This document shows positions 32,200 through 43,121 of a DNA stretch of 64,000 nt, in pieces. Position numbers and translations under genes: made by a program. Origin of the DNA: Cycas panzhihuaensis (taxonomy: Eukaryota; Cycadophyta); assembly GCA_023213395.1 (NCBI GenBank), contig CM041465.1, positions 17,360,001-17,424,000 of the forward strand, in the 5' to 3' direction. The notes beneath the pieces are model-generated. The model was not told the origin of the DNA. It saw nothing but the letters and a program-made list of their open reading frames with translations, and did no database searches. The first letter of the stretch is position 1, and each line of letters starts with the position of its first letter.

Positions 32200-33050
32200 C
32201 TGGTCCTGCCTTCCATTGTGCTCCTTTGGTACCTTTTCTTCTCTTTCTTGCAAGTGCATTTATGGCACCTCATCATTGCACTTTTTAGAGGGCCCTTTCA
32301 CCTCGTTTTATGTGCCACTCACGTGCATGCCTAAGTTTATACTCGTTTGGCTTGTTTCGCCATCTTGGACTCATTTCTGCAGCTCTTTTCTACTCCTGGG
32401 GTCTCTAGAGGGAATGCTCCCCCCGTCCTGGGGTATGTATTGCTTCCTAAAGCGACCTTTGGTACTCTAGGGTGCCTTTTCTCTGCCCGCTCTCAAGTAG
32501 CAGTCAGACCACTTGCTCTCGTCCTTGGGTAGCCTCATTATTAGGTCCTCCTACCCTTCATGGCCACTTATTACTTGCCTTTCGAGTTCCTCTTTCACTC
32601 CATTATTGTTTATTACTACCAGGACTTTGTGTCACCCATGTCCCTCTATATTTTTACCGACGACTAAGTCAGAACCTGGACCTTCGCCCATCGCTTGGAT
32701 CCTTTACAACCCCTCTAGACACGATTTCCTGTGCTCTGGGGTCTTCCTCCTAGAGGCTACCAATAATGAAGCCGAGTACATAGCTATTATTGAAGCTCTC
32801 ACTAATGCTCTCTTTTTCCATCACGGACCTATTATTTTGCTTTGCGACTCTCAGGTTGTAGTATCCCATCTCACCCAGGTTTACCATACGTGATGCTCTC
32901 ACTTGAGAACCCTTACTTTGACTACCAGATCTCTCCTAGCTTACTTCCCATCTGTTGATATTCAGCACATTCCTTAGGCCCTCAATGCTGAGGTAGATAG
33001 TCTCGTTTGCCTTATCCTTTAGCGTCACCTTCCTCTTCTTGCTGACCGTC
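32200..33050 (+). pseudogene. Archaeal-type RNase H with N-terminal extension, copy B
   Basis: Sense orientation, about 3.6 kb after integrase. A hydrophobic extension (ACFAILDSFLQLF, GYVLLPKATFGTLGC, about 32350-32470) leads to a stop after LALVLG that is shared with copy A, then IFTDD (about 32650, first Asp), a frameshift, EATNNEAEYIAIIEALTNAL (about 32755-32815, catalytic Glu kept), LLCDSQVVVSHLTQVYHT (about 32838-32893, Asp kept) and a tail like HIPxALNAEVDSL (about 32970-33010, final Asp kept). All four catalytic positions can be read, although frameshifts break the frame. A and C have lost some of these residues. Confidence 0.85.
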
Positions 33051-33460
33051 CCTGAGGCTTGTCCAGTCGCTCTATCACCGAAACCCTAGGTCCTCATGAG
33101 CTTTGCCTCGCAATCCATTCGCACCTCTGAAACTTAGTTTCTAATGAGGTTAAACTATGGTGACTACCAGTTCTGTTTACTCATCTCTTTTACTTGATTA
33201 TGCACATCTCTTTGCATCTTTTATGGTGGAGAATAGCCCCCTCACCCTTCATATTTCCCAGTCGATTCCCTGGTGGCACATAGGTAGCCACTATGTTGTC
33301 TCCATCTCTACCTTTGTATCCATGCATTCTGCCACGACACGCGTCGACACCCTTGACTACTGTTATGATCTTGATTTATATATCTACATACACATGTGCT
33401 ACTGACAGTTGTGTTGCTAGCATTTACCATAGCACCATGCTTCCGAGTGGCGAGGCTCTA
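33051..33460. other. Non-coding spacer before polypurine tract, copy B
   Basis: Matches 653-1099 of copy A in reverse. It holds a short TATATATCTACATACA patch where copy C has (TA)57. No gene is supported. Confidence 0.65.
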
Positions 33461-33475
33461 CTGCCAAGGGGGCAG
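33461..33475 (+). other. Polypurine tract of copy B
   Basis: CTGCCAAGGGGGCAG directly before the 3' LTR start TGTTTCC. Identical on the minus strand in copy C. Confidence 0.88.
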
Positions 33476-36255
33476 TGTTTCCTCGCTTCTAGGAATGGAT
33501 ATAGAGTGGTCGACTCAGGTAAGTGCAACTATGCTCCTCACCTTATTGTTGTTTTCTTTTATGATGAGTATATGCTTGCATGCTATGATTTCGTAGATGG
33601 TCCTGTTGTCATCTACACCTATCTAGCCTATGATGACTATAGCGGGGGTACATTCCCAGCGAGTGTGACACCCTAGTGGCCGCATCACTTCCCACATTCT
33701 GCCCTACTCACCTGAAGACCCATTTGGCTCATATCATCCCTGCCTGTGTGATGATCCATCATCGTTTGGTCAACTTGTTGCACCTTTGAGTCCCATTGTT
33801 GTTTCCTGTGGCTCATTTATCTGCTTATCTGCCTCTGGGTAAGTGGCCCTACCCCCTGGTGGCCTCTTAGGTCACTGGCCCACAGCCTAGGCTGGCTGTT
33901 TGGGCCAAATTTGGTCTCTGGTTCCTCACTGTGGTAGATTTCATAGTACCATAAGATTTACCATGGTAAGGCGAAGTTTACTGCGGTGTGACTGTCACAA
34001 CTTGTTTTTAAAAATCTACCATGGTAATTCTCATATTTATTACAGAATTACCATGTGTCTTATGACTTAACTCACTGCCAGCTGTGCCATAATTACTCGA
34101 TTAGGGTTGGGCTAGGTATTTAAGTCTTACCTAATTTATTTTAGGGATCTTTTTGCCTCATTTTAGAAGGATCACAAGGAAAAGCACCCTGCTGTCTACT
34201 ATTCCCTGCTGCTCCACTACTATTTCAGGACTTGCAACTACTCTCCAGTGCCTAGCTCTCCTTTGGTTTAGCTGTGACATCTTCCCAACCCCTTGCACAC
34301 CTTGGAGAGGGCTTCCTTGAAGAGTTTCTAGGACTTCTTTGCCCAGGCAGCCATCAAGCAGTCTCAAGTGTAGGTTTTCCTTCAGCCATCTTAGTAGGGG
34401 GCTCTATACCTACTACTTCACAGTCTTTCTATAGATTTCTTAGCCTCTTTCTAGTAGGTTTTGACAGTGGAAAATGCCTCCCATCTTCTCTACAGGTATT
34501 TTTTGTTTTAGGGCCTTTCCTTTGCCTAATTTATGCCCAGATTTGCATGTTTACACTAGCTTGTCTTATCTTGCTTTTGGAGGTTGCTTCTTGTCTTTAT
34601 CTTAGACTATTTTCCCTACTGTTTAGGCCTCTTTTCCTACATTCCACACCCAGGATAGCGGTCAAGAGGGATACATAATATTTAGGATAGAGCTAGGTGG
34701 ATTCCGTACCACCTTCCACGCTCCCTAAGAGGCTTTTTGCCCTCTAAATCTCCCTTTTTGCCACGTGCTGCTCTTCGAGTGGAGTAAGGGTTTAGTAGGC
34801 TATTTCTAGCCACTGAAATTAGTGTTAGCACTTATTGTAGTGCTGGTTTGAGGGCTTATTTCCTTAATCTGGGTAACACATAAGCCTCGGTTACCTTTCT
34901 TGTCTTAATTCTCTTCTCAACGGTCTAGTTTGCTTCCCATAGCACCCCGACCTTGTTGAGCTTTGATTTGGGCTCTTTTACATCTCCGCTATCCCATTTT
35001 TTAGCTAGCCTTACAGCCATACCCTCACTGCCTTGTGGCTTTTTGAGGGAAGGTAGGGTTGCTCCTTACGGGAGGTGGGCCACTCTGAGGCTTACTTATC
35101 TACTTACTGTTCATTTGAGTAGTTTGTTTTGCCATAGATTATTGTTGCAACCTTATGGTTCATGTACACTAATATATAGATATAGAGACTTGTCTTTCAT
35201 ATATGTATGCACGTGTTATTAGAACTCCACTTTATGTTGTTAGCCTCCTTTCCTTGGAAAGGGATATTTGTGCTTACTTGCAGGTACATAGAGGGTGTAA
35301 GGGATTTCCTCCTCTTCTCCCTTGCGGGTAAGCGCTTTTATTATATTTTATTTTAGCATTTCATTTACTGCCATCATTTTTCTTTTTTCCTTTCTTGGCA
35401 CTCTAGTGTCACTTCCGGGGAAGGTTAGGAAGCCCCACGCTTCGTCCTACCGCGACCCTTCTCTCTCACCATGCTTTGTGGAGCGGTCTTAGACACCTTG
35501 TGGGAATGCCATCGCTTCAACCACATCTCCATTTCAGGTATGTGCTCTCACTCCATTTCATTTTCTTTTCTTTAAAAGATTTTGCACGGTAGTAATTAGA
35601 TCATTTGAAAGAAAAAGGAAAACTGACTCTCTCTTTGGGTTTATATTCTGTTTGTTATATTTCATGCGTTATATTTATCATAGGAAAAGGTTTTAGGAAG
35701 CTTCCCCTTTTTAACCTTTCCCTTCACCTCGTAAACTTCACTCTCGTCCTATTGACTTGTTATGCTTGGTTTAGTTTACTTGCATGTGTCATAACACTCT
35801 CTTTCCTCTTGATTTCTCTTTTGAAGGGGGGAACTCTTGATCGATTGATCGTTCCTATTCCCTTCATCCTCCCTCGGTTTTCTTCTGCCTAGCTAGATAA
35901 CTGAGAAGATCTTATTCATAGGTTACTCACCTACTTACCCCTTACTCGTTTCCCTCCACTATAGGGAAACCCTCGAGGGGTTCTCTCCCTTCCCTTCTAG
36001 CCATCCAAGGGTGGGAGGACTCTTTTCCAAGAACTACCCAGGCCATTCTTCTGCCTCTCCTTCTCTTAGTAGAAGTGGGGAACCACCTTTAGGTAGTTGG
36101 GTACCATCTGTAGGTCCTGAACTCATGCTTGAGCACACGGGACGCCCTGTGTGGTATTTGTCTTACTCATAGGTTCTTGTCTACATATGGTAGTGCTATT
36201 GACCGCCCTCGTTATTCCTACTCAGTTAGGTAGTTATCCTGTAGACGCACATCTA
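33476..36255 (+). repeat. 3' LTR of copy B (2780 bp)
   Basis: Runs from TGTTTCCTCGCTTCTAGG to GACGCACATCTA, followed by the ATACC duplication. It is collinear with the 5' LTR apart from the 1.5 kb missing there. It contains a TATA-like TATTTAA at 34117-34123 after ATTAGGGTTGGGC, and a CAG|GTAAGT splice-donor-like site at 33516-33524. Open frames inside it are not supported as genes. Confidence 0.92.
34085..34130 (+). promoter_or_regulatory. Probable LTR core promoter, copy B 3' LTR
   Basis: CTCGATTAGGGTTGGG precedes the TATA-like TATTTAA at 34117-34123. The match to TATAAAT in the A 5' LTR (14652-14646, minus strand) suggests the sense promoter of the family. The 5' LTR of B lacks this part. 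Confidence 0.45.
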
Positions 36256-36260
36256 ATACC
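36256..36260. repeat. Target-site duplication, right of copy B (ATACC)
   Basis: Exact copy of 21020-21024. Copy C sequence (GATAGGATTATGGAGG, part of its aRNH gene) resumes directly after it. Confidence 0.9.
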
Positions 36261-36901
36261 GATAGGATTATGGAGGATCCACGCAGTGGTGAAGGGGCCT
36301 GGGTTGCTGCATCTTCTACCATCAGTGAAGATGAGTAATACCATGGTAGGAGAAATATAGGTCTCAATAGGGCAAGCAAGGAAAAGAGTGTCAATAGTGT
36401 CGATGAGCGAAAAAGAATCAATAAGGTGAAACAGTCATAAGGGGCTCAAGTGGCTATTGATAGGGGCTGTAAAGGGTAGGAGGACCTAAGGATGAGGCTA
36501 CCCAAGGATGAGGAAATCTACCTGGCAAATGGGAAGGAAGCAATAGTGAAAAGGCTCCTCTAGGGGTCCCAAAGGTCACTGAAAAAAGTGAGGTGTGGTC
36601 CTTGATGGGAAGGGTGCTTCTTGTGGGATCCCTAGAGGCACAAATAGGCAAAAAAACTGAGTTCAGGTTGGAAAAATGAGCTAAAAGAGTATAAACATGG
36701 TATGTTTAGAGATGGCACAAAAATCAAGGTAAAAAGAGACTTTGCAAGACTAAAAGAGGATGCCATAAATGCACCCAAAAGGTGAGGAGAGAAGAGGGCC
36801 ACAGAGGTAAAATGGGAGATAGGCCTAGAAGGCAAAGGTAATGAGGAGAGAGAGATGGTCCCAAGGGTTATTGTAGAAGGAAAAATAGATAAGGTGCCCA
36901 T
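36261..36901 (-). pseudogene. aRNH, N-terminal part and extension, copy C
   Basis: The minus-strand frame around 36340-36261 reads LLIFTDGRRCSNPGPFTTAW (first Asp kept) and is cut by copy B right after. Upstream, an open frame at 36901-36632 (FTSVALFSPHLLGAFMASS and following) matches the hydrophobic extension seen in A and B. A frameshift separates the two. Together with 20640-21019 this makes up the aRNH gene of copy C. Confidence 0.72.
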
Positions 36902-36907
36902 CAGGGC

Positions 36908-36955
36908 CTCCCCTTATATAAGGAAAACTCAGTGAAAATGATATTCATTTTCACG
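36908..36955 (+). promoter_or_regulatory. Antisense-gene core promoter, copy C
   Basis: CCCCTTATATAAGGAAAACT has its TATA box at about 36914-36921, followed about 27 nt later by ATTCATTTTC. Third copy of the antisense promoter signature, pointing to the PMD gene of copy C. Confidence 0.6.
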
Positions 36956-37614
36956 GGCTCACGATCAATCCGGAGCCCTTCTCCTTACGTAGTGGAGTAT
37001 TGCCTAACTTCAGAGACATACGGAGAGAGATCAAGCTATTGGATCTAGGTGAGGAGATAGCCATTAGGACCCAGGAGACGAGATGCGATAGCGAGACCAG
37101 ATCCAGTGAGTGGATCTCCCCCTACCCTTTCCATTTCATCATTTGAAGTTAATATGCTTTTAAGTTTTTGTTAGGTAATTTTTGGCCCCTCAAAGGCGTA
37201 TTGAGATCTCCTAAAGCCTGATTTAGGCCTAAAGAGAGGAAGGACTAGGGAATTAGGTAGCCATGGTCTTGGTGGGCCTAAGTGTAGCCCACCTAAGAAA
37301 AAAATTTAGGTTTTTTGGGCAAAATCCACCCTTTTTATGGGGGGGTATCACTGGCCCCACGACAAATATTGTGGTGCCATGAAATTTGCTATGGGGCCAC
37401 TAAGATCATGCTAAAAACTCAGTAGGGCCCCATGTAAACTCTGTGGTACCATAGAGTTTAGTGCAATATGAAGGCCTACCAACTGAAAAAAAGTAAAGGA
37501 TGGTCTAAGAGAGTGCCAACCTCAACCAAGAGAGGGTGAGAGACAACCTTGAGGGCAGGTAGAGAGATACATAGGTGTTTTGACTAGTTTTTGGTGCTTG
37601 GCAGGTAGTTATCA
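36956..37614 (+). other. Leader of antisense PMD gene, copy C
   Basis: Non-coding. It holds the best 26-bp palindrome (37435-37460) and ends at an acceptor-like CTTGGCAG (37607-37614) before the PMD exon. It is collinear with 2075-2720 in copy A. Confidence 0.55.
37435..37460. promoter_or_regulatory. 26-bp GGTACC palindrome, copy C antisense leader
   Basis: TAAACTCT, then GTGGTACCAT, then AGAGTTTA: palindromic over all 26 bases apart from one mismatched pair. This is the best-preserved example in the window. Confidence 0.75.
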
Positions 37615-39606
37615 CAATGGACAATTATAAGAACATTAGAGTGGTGATGATGAGCTTCGTTGAGATGATGATTCGAGGAGATAGGCAGACCTTAGGGAGG
37701 TATGATTTACTAAAGATGATAGGATGTCATAGTATGCTTCAGACTAGCATCTCCTAGTTGATATTGTCACCCATTGGGATTGTCAGGGGCATGTATTCCA
37801 CCTCCCCCAAGTTGGGGATGTTACCATCACATTGGGAGATATACAGAGGATCCTGGAAGTACCAGCAGTAGGAGCACCATCATCACTAGGGGCATTACCT
37901 TGCAAAAATGATGCACACAGGGAGGCAACTACATTATTCACATGTTAGGATAGGTGGGAGAGGTGCAGGATACTTGTACAGTGCATGGCTATGTCACGGA
38001 TTCCTTGGGTGAGGAAATTGATCACATTAGGTATTATGTTCTAGATTTATCAGAAATAGAACTATAGAGATATCCTTGGAAGCTTGACAGACATAGTGAG
38101 GAGATGTGAGGTGAGGGAGAGGATGGACTGGGCCACCCTAATAATGATGAACCTGATCGCCTAGTTAGAAGCTATAAGGGTGACAGGGAGAGGAGGTTTC
38201 TCTTATATCACACTACTACAGTGCTGGTTTTTTTATCACTTCAGAGTAGTGGCACTAGCGGGAGGACCACACCTTATCTCAGCATGGTCTCCCATGGTCC
38301 ATAGGTGGAAAACTTGGTTTAGAGGGACCAAGGACTAGGCACATGTCCAACGCTTGGTGGAGGCAACATCACTGGACCTGCTCACCATGGAAGATTATAT
38401 GGAAGACCCATATAGAGGGGTGAGGTAGATAGTGATGATGAGGTAGGTGGAGTAGGAGGTCATCCTAATGATAATGATGACAATGGAGGTGATAGGGATA
38501 GCCTATCAAGAGCAGTAGGTGGCGAGGCTAGTCCATTAGGGACCGTAGGAGGTGAGGTAGGGCCTTTGGGAACTACATGAGGAGAGGCAGGTCCTTCAAG
38601 AGTTATAAGGAGAGGTAGGCCACCTCGCACATTGGTCAAGAGGCTAAGGATAGTTGGGAGACCCCGAGAAGTGGCAGTAGTGATAGCTGAGGAGGGTGTA
38701 GGCAATTCTCTAGTAGGCCAAGTTATTAACGAGGGGGTACCAGATGAGGAGGAGCTACCAATAGTTAGGGGAGGTCCCAAGGAGTAGGTGGTCATCTGAG
38801 TCAAGGAGATGGCAGTCCCAAGAGGTGAGACACTACTTTTTTCTATCATCTTCGATCACCAGGTATTTAGATGTTTTGTTTTGATTTGGTTTATTTGGTA
38901 TATATATACGGATATATATACTGACATATGGTGTGTTTGACTTTGCAGGAGTAGTAGAGATGGGGAGGTTAGTTAAGGTAGTAGTCTGAGTGATGTTCCC
39001 CCAGGCCTACACACAGGGGTACCATCTAGATGAGAGAGGAGCCACGGTTATTAGGGGCTCATACGGTGACATTTGCCCCATTGGTCATTGCTAGGGATGT
39101 GTCGGTAGCAGAGTCTTAAGAGCATCAGGCTAGAGTAGGATAGCTACAGGGAGAGTTAGATAGGATCCACGTAGAGAGAGATGTACTACAAGGTCAGATC
39201 CAGGTGTTGGAGAGTTAGGGAGGAGCAGATGGCGATACGAAGAGTCACATCCAAGTGGCCATGCTGGAGGAACGACTCTGAGGGATGGAGGAGAGGCTCA
39301 AGAGTGTAGAAGGTGAGAGAGATCGTATCTAGGTATGATACGATTAACTGGTAGATCAGATGGCATCGAGGTCATCGTAGAGTAGGACTCATACTCACAC
39401 GATGGTGACGACCCCAAAAAGGCCTTAAGATGAGGGGAGTGAGGCAGGGAACTCCCAAAGATGCAGGAGGAGCTTAAGAGGTATGTCATCTCCCAGGGAG
39501 GGATTACATTGACCAGGAGATGATGCGCCATGAATAGAGGAGCACTAGAGAGTAGGGTGTATTAGGTTTAGATTTGGGAAAGCACTAGGCCTCTAGGGAG
39601 TCACCA
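37615..39606 (+). pseudogene. Antisense plant-mobile-domain gene, copy C
   Basis: Exon at 37615-38824: the MDNYKNIRVVMMSFVEMM block (about 37635-37690), FHLPQVGDVTITLGDIQRIL (about 37796-37855), RRCEVRERMDWATLI, GRGGFSYITLLQCWFF, SAWSPMVHRWKTWFRG and VEATSLDLLTMEDYMEDPY, then an acidic Asp/Gly tract near 38440-38500. The intron at 38825-38948 has the donor GAG|GTGAGA and acceptor TTTGCAG|GAG. The final exon (38949 to about 39606) is a charged helical region. Stops at former Gln or Trp codons and frameshifts make it non-functional. Its layout is identical to A, B and D. Confidence 0.78.
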
Positions 39607-40311
39607 TATGTTACCACATGATTGTACTCCTCCTTGCAAGGATTTTGGCTTCCCGTGGATGATGTACTATACCATTTATACGATATGAAACATTATGATT
39701 TTTATGTATATAGATGAGGCCATTAATACCCCATTTGATATGTGATGGTATGTGATGATACATGATGATGTATTATGTTACATTTATTTTTGTATATATA
39801 TTTGTATATACATGTGGATGGGGGTACACAGGTGCACAAGGAGCTATAGATCATGATGGTTTTGATTGTTGGCTATATGATTTGTGTTATAGGGTTGTTT
39901 GAGTTGCATACACTTCTATTCATGCAGGGCCACATTCTTAGCAGGCACACATGATCACCGTGAGCATCGACGATAGGCATATGTGGGGGCTAGGAGATAG
40001 GGAACCATATACATCCATCATAGGAGCATAGTAGAGTATGAAAAGAAAGTGCCAGTGGGAAAAGGGAGTAAAGGTACTCGAGAATGTCATCCTAGTTGGG
40101 GAGTGTTTCTAGGCTTAGGAGCGATAGGGACAACACAACCAATTAGGAGGATGGGGCCGCTAGGGAAAGGGGGACAAGAGATTCCACGGGAGGAACCCAA
40201 AAGGACCAAGAGGGCCACCCTAAACTACCATTCCACCTATGATTAGGGTGAATGGGGACACACCTAGGGTGGTAGTTTAGGCTCATTTCAGAGCAAAAAG
40301 AGAGAGAGGAG
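39607..40311. other. Convergent 3' region, copy C
   Basis: Between the ends of the PMD gene (plus) and integrase (minus). AT-rich at 39680-39815 (TATATATTTGTATATACA). No gene is supported. Confidence 0.6.
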
Positions 40312-41650
40312 TGGTCATATGTAAAATTTCTTTAGGAACTTTCCATTAATGGCTTTCTCGAATTCAAGACCTTCCAAGATTGCGATCCTATTAGTGTCGT
40401 TATCAAGGCTCTTGAGAACGACGAAGGGGCTAATCCATTTAGGTCTGAACTTGGATAGGCGATCATGAAGATATTCTAATTTGAGGATGTGGTCCCCAGG
40501 ATGCAAAGGGTGGGGGCAAAGGCACTTGTCATATGTCCTTCATGCCCTAGCCTTAGGGGCGAGAATCACTTTGTAAGTAATCAAGCATCTCTCATCTAAG
40601 GCCTTGAGGTCTAAGAGGTGAGCTTGGCAGAGAGACTCTTTATTGACAAGGCCCTAAAGGGAGACTTGTAAAGAAGGAATATCTACTTCTAATGGGAGAA
40701 CCACCTCTATTCCGTACATTAGGGAGAAAGGGGTCATTCCCGTAGCCATGCAGATAAACGTGTAGTATGCCCAAATAGCAAAAGGGAGTTGGAGGTGCCA
40801 ATCTTTTTTAGATTGGGCTATAATTTTCTTTAAGATGTTTATAAGGGTTTTATTATATGACTCAACTTAGTCATTGTCCTGAGGGTAATAAGGAGAGGAG
40901 GTTTTGTGAGAAATTTTAAATTTATCACAAAGTTCATCCATCTCCTTATTACAAAAAGGAGTTCTGTTATTCATGATTAGGACATCGGGGACTCCAAAAT
41001 GACAAATGGTATGCTAGTAGATGAAGGTGGCTATCATCTTATCAGGGATAGAAGATAGAAGGATTACTTTAGCCTATTTAGTGAAGTACTCCATCAAAGT
41101 TAAGATGAACTTGTGATACGATAAAGAAGGTGAGGATATAGCTCTAATAAGGTCCAACCCCCATTGGGAGATGGGCCATGGAGATATGACAAGATGAAGG
41201 GCCTTAGAAGGTAAGTGGGTGATGTTGGCATGCTCGTCGCACCACTGACATCTCATAACATAGGCGTGGGAATCCTTGAAGAGGGACAACTAGTAATACC
41301 CCATATGAAGGATCCTTTGGGCCATGGATTGGCCTCCAAAATGACCCCCGTAAATGCCATTGTGGCATTCATAGAGTATTTGGCCCACTTTGTTAAGGCT
41401 GACACACCAGAGAAGGATCCCATTAAAGGATCTCTTATATAGTACTTCACCCATAAGGAAGTATTACCTGGCAGTAGCCTGAATATGTGACCTAACTTTG
41501 TCATTGGCTTTGGGACGGTACTGCTACTAGGTGAGGTATTGCACAATGTCCCCATACCACTCACTGCCAGTGAGTGGATGAGGAGGAGAATCCTAGATAG
41601 CCAAAATGGGCTCATTAGGTAAAGAGTTGTCAATGGGAACATCAAAAGGG
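40312..41650 (-). pseudogene. Integrase, copy C
   Basis: CQWCDEHANITHLPSKALH (zinc-binding, about 41225-41260) and QWGLDLIRAISSPSLSY with the first Asp (about 41120-41175) are open at 41289-41074. The second Asp region reads VLIMNNRTPFC where ITDNGTPFC is expected, so this Asp is Asn (about 40965). The Glu is kept in VESYN after a stop (about 40865). The C-terminal module (open at 40506-40315) has KFRPKWISPFVVL and ends GKFLKKFYI. Inactive. Confidence 0.88.
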
Positions 41651-41778
41651 TTTAGGATAGGGGTGTCAGTAAGTTGCTCAGCCACCACCATCCCCTTCTT
41701 TGACTTCCTTTTAATGATTTAGAGGTCAAATTCCTAAAGGGGGATAGCCCACATGCTAGTCCTACCTATCAGGTCAGA

Positions 41779-43121
41779 TCAGGTAAGCAAGTATCTTAGG
41801 GGGTCAGATTGGATGATCACTCGAGTAGTGTTCCCGAGTAAGTAGTGCCTAAATTTCTTGGTAGCATGCACCAAGGACAGGCACCCCTTCTTGGCAAGGG
41901 AGTAGTTACGTTTAGTAGCCACAAGAGTGTAACTGATAAAATAGATGGCCTTTTTGGTTCTTAAATCATCCTCTTGGGCTAACATAGTGCCCAAGGACTC
42001 ATTGGTAGCCAAAGTGTAGAGAATGAATGGTTTGTCAAAGAGAGAGGACACTAACATTGGGCCAGAAGCAAGGGCTTCCTCGAGCACTTCGAAGGCTTGC
42101 TAGGCCTTTGAAGACCAAATGAATGGGACCCCTTTCTTTAATAGGTTGGTAAGGAGCTTTTCATTTATGGCAAAATTTTCTAGGAAATGCCTAAGAAATC
42201 CAAGCCTACCTGAGAATGACTTGATCTGTCATTGGGTTTTAGGAGGAAGGATGTCAAGGATGGCCTTGACTTTATTAGGGTCAATTTGGATTCCTTGTTT
42301 TGAGACAAGAAACCAAGGACTTTACTAGTGGTTATGGCAAATACGTATTTGAGAGGGTTGAGGCTTACATGGTATTTGTAACATTGTGTGAAGATGGCTC
42401 ACAAATCGGAAGGATGGTGGGCCCTAATTTATGAGAGACCTATCATATTGTCAATGAAAGCCTCTAAGGTTTTGCTAATAAGGTCGTAAAAGATGAATTG
42501 CATCACCCTTTGGTAGGTGGCACCTATATTCTTTATCCTAAAGGGCATCACCTTATAGGCAAAGGTGCCCCAAGGGGTAGTGAAGGCCATCTTGTGGTGG
42601 TCTTCAGGAGAAATTTAGGTTTGGTTATAGCCTGAGAAGCCATCCATAAAGGACATGACTTCAAAATTAGTAGTTTGATCAATGATTTGATTAATGAAGG
42701 GGAGTGGGAAGTTATCCTTAGGACACGTGTTATTGATGTCACGAAAATTAATGCATATCCTAATTGTCCCATTCTTTTTAGCAATTGGGACAATGTTGGA
42801 TACCCACTTGGGGTAGTTGATAGAAGTGATTAACTCCATGTGTAGGAGTTTTTTAACTTCTATCTTGACGGTAACTAAAAGTTTAGGATGAAGAGGGCAT
42901 TATTTTTTATGCACAGGGTGAGCACCCGAAATGGTGGTAAGATTGTGGGTAATGATTGAAGGGTCTATTCCCTTCATATCAGAATAATCCCACATGAAGA
43001 CATCTCGAAATTCTTGGAATAGAAGGGTGTACTCCTTCATTTTGTCAGGAGAGCATTCTTCTCCCACCTTTATGACCTTACCTAGGAAAAGGACTATGTC
43101 CTTAGCTACCCCCATGCACAT
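41779..43121 (-). pseudogene. Reverse transcriptase and native RNase H, copy C
   Basis: The frame at 43121-42900 (MCMGVAKDIVLFLGK, FRDVFMWDYSDMKGIDPS) leads to KKNGTIRICINFRDINNTC (about 42730-42785), VMSFMDGFSGYNQ (first Asp, about 42620-42660), and the active site reading AFIDNMIGLS (about 42445-42475), where the second Asp is Asn. Native RNase H at 42087-41779: LYTLATNESLGTMLAQ, YSLAKKGCLSLV (the usual Glu is Lys) and IQSDPLRYLL. Both activities are lost. Confidence 0.88.

Larger units (their letters stand above)
21025..36255 (+). mobile_element. Tat/Ogre-like Ty3/gypsy element, copy B (complete ends)
   Basis: A plus-strand element of 15.2 kb flanked by perfect ATACC duplications inside the aRNH gene of copy C. 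Order: 5' LTR, primer-binding site, gag, protease, RT-RNase H, integrase, antisense PMD gene, aRNH, polypurine tract, 3' LTR. The 5' LTR has lost about 1.5 kb and the RT has lost its N-terminal motifs. The LTRs look about 95% identical where compared by eye, younger than C, as the nesting requires. Confidence 0.95.

Noticed and set aside
32128-32470. Hydrophobic ORFs upstream of aRNH as an env-like gene
   Set aside because: No signal peptide, cysteine pattern or fusion-like arrangement can be seen, the length is only about 100-130 codons, and the frame runs into aRNH.
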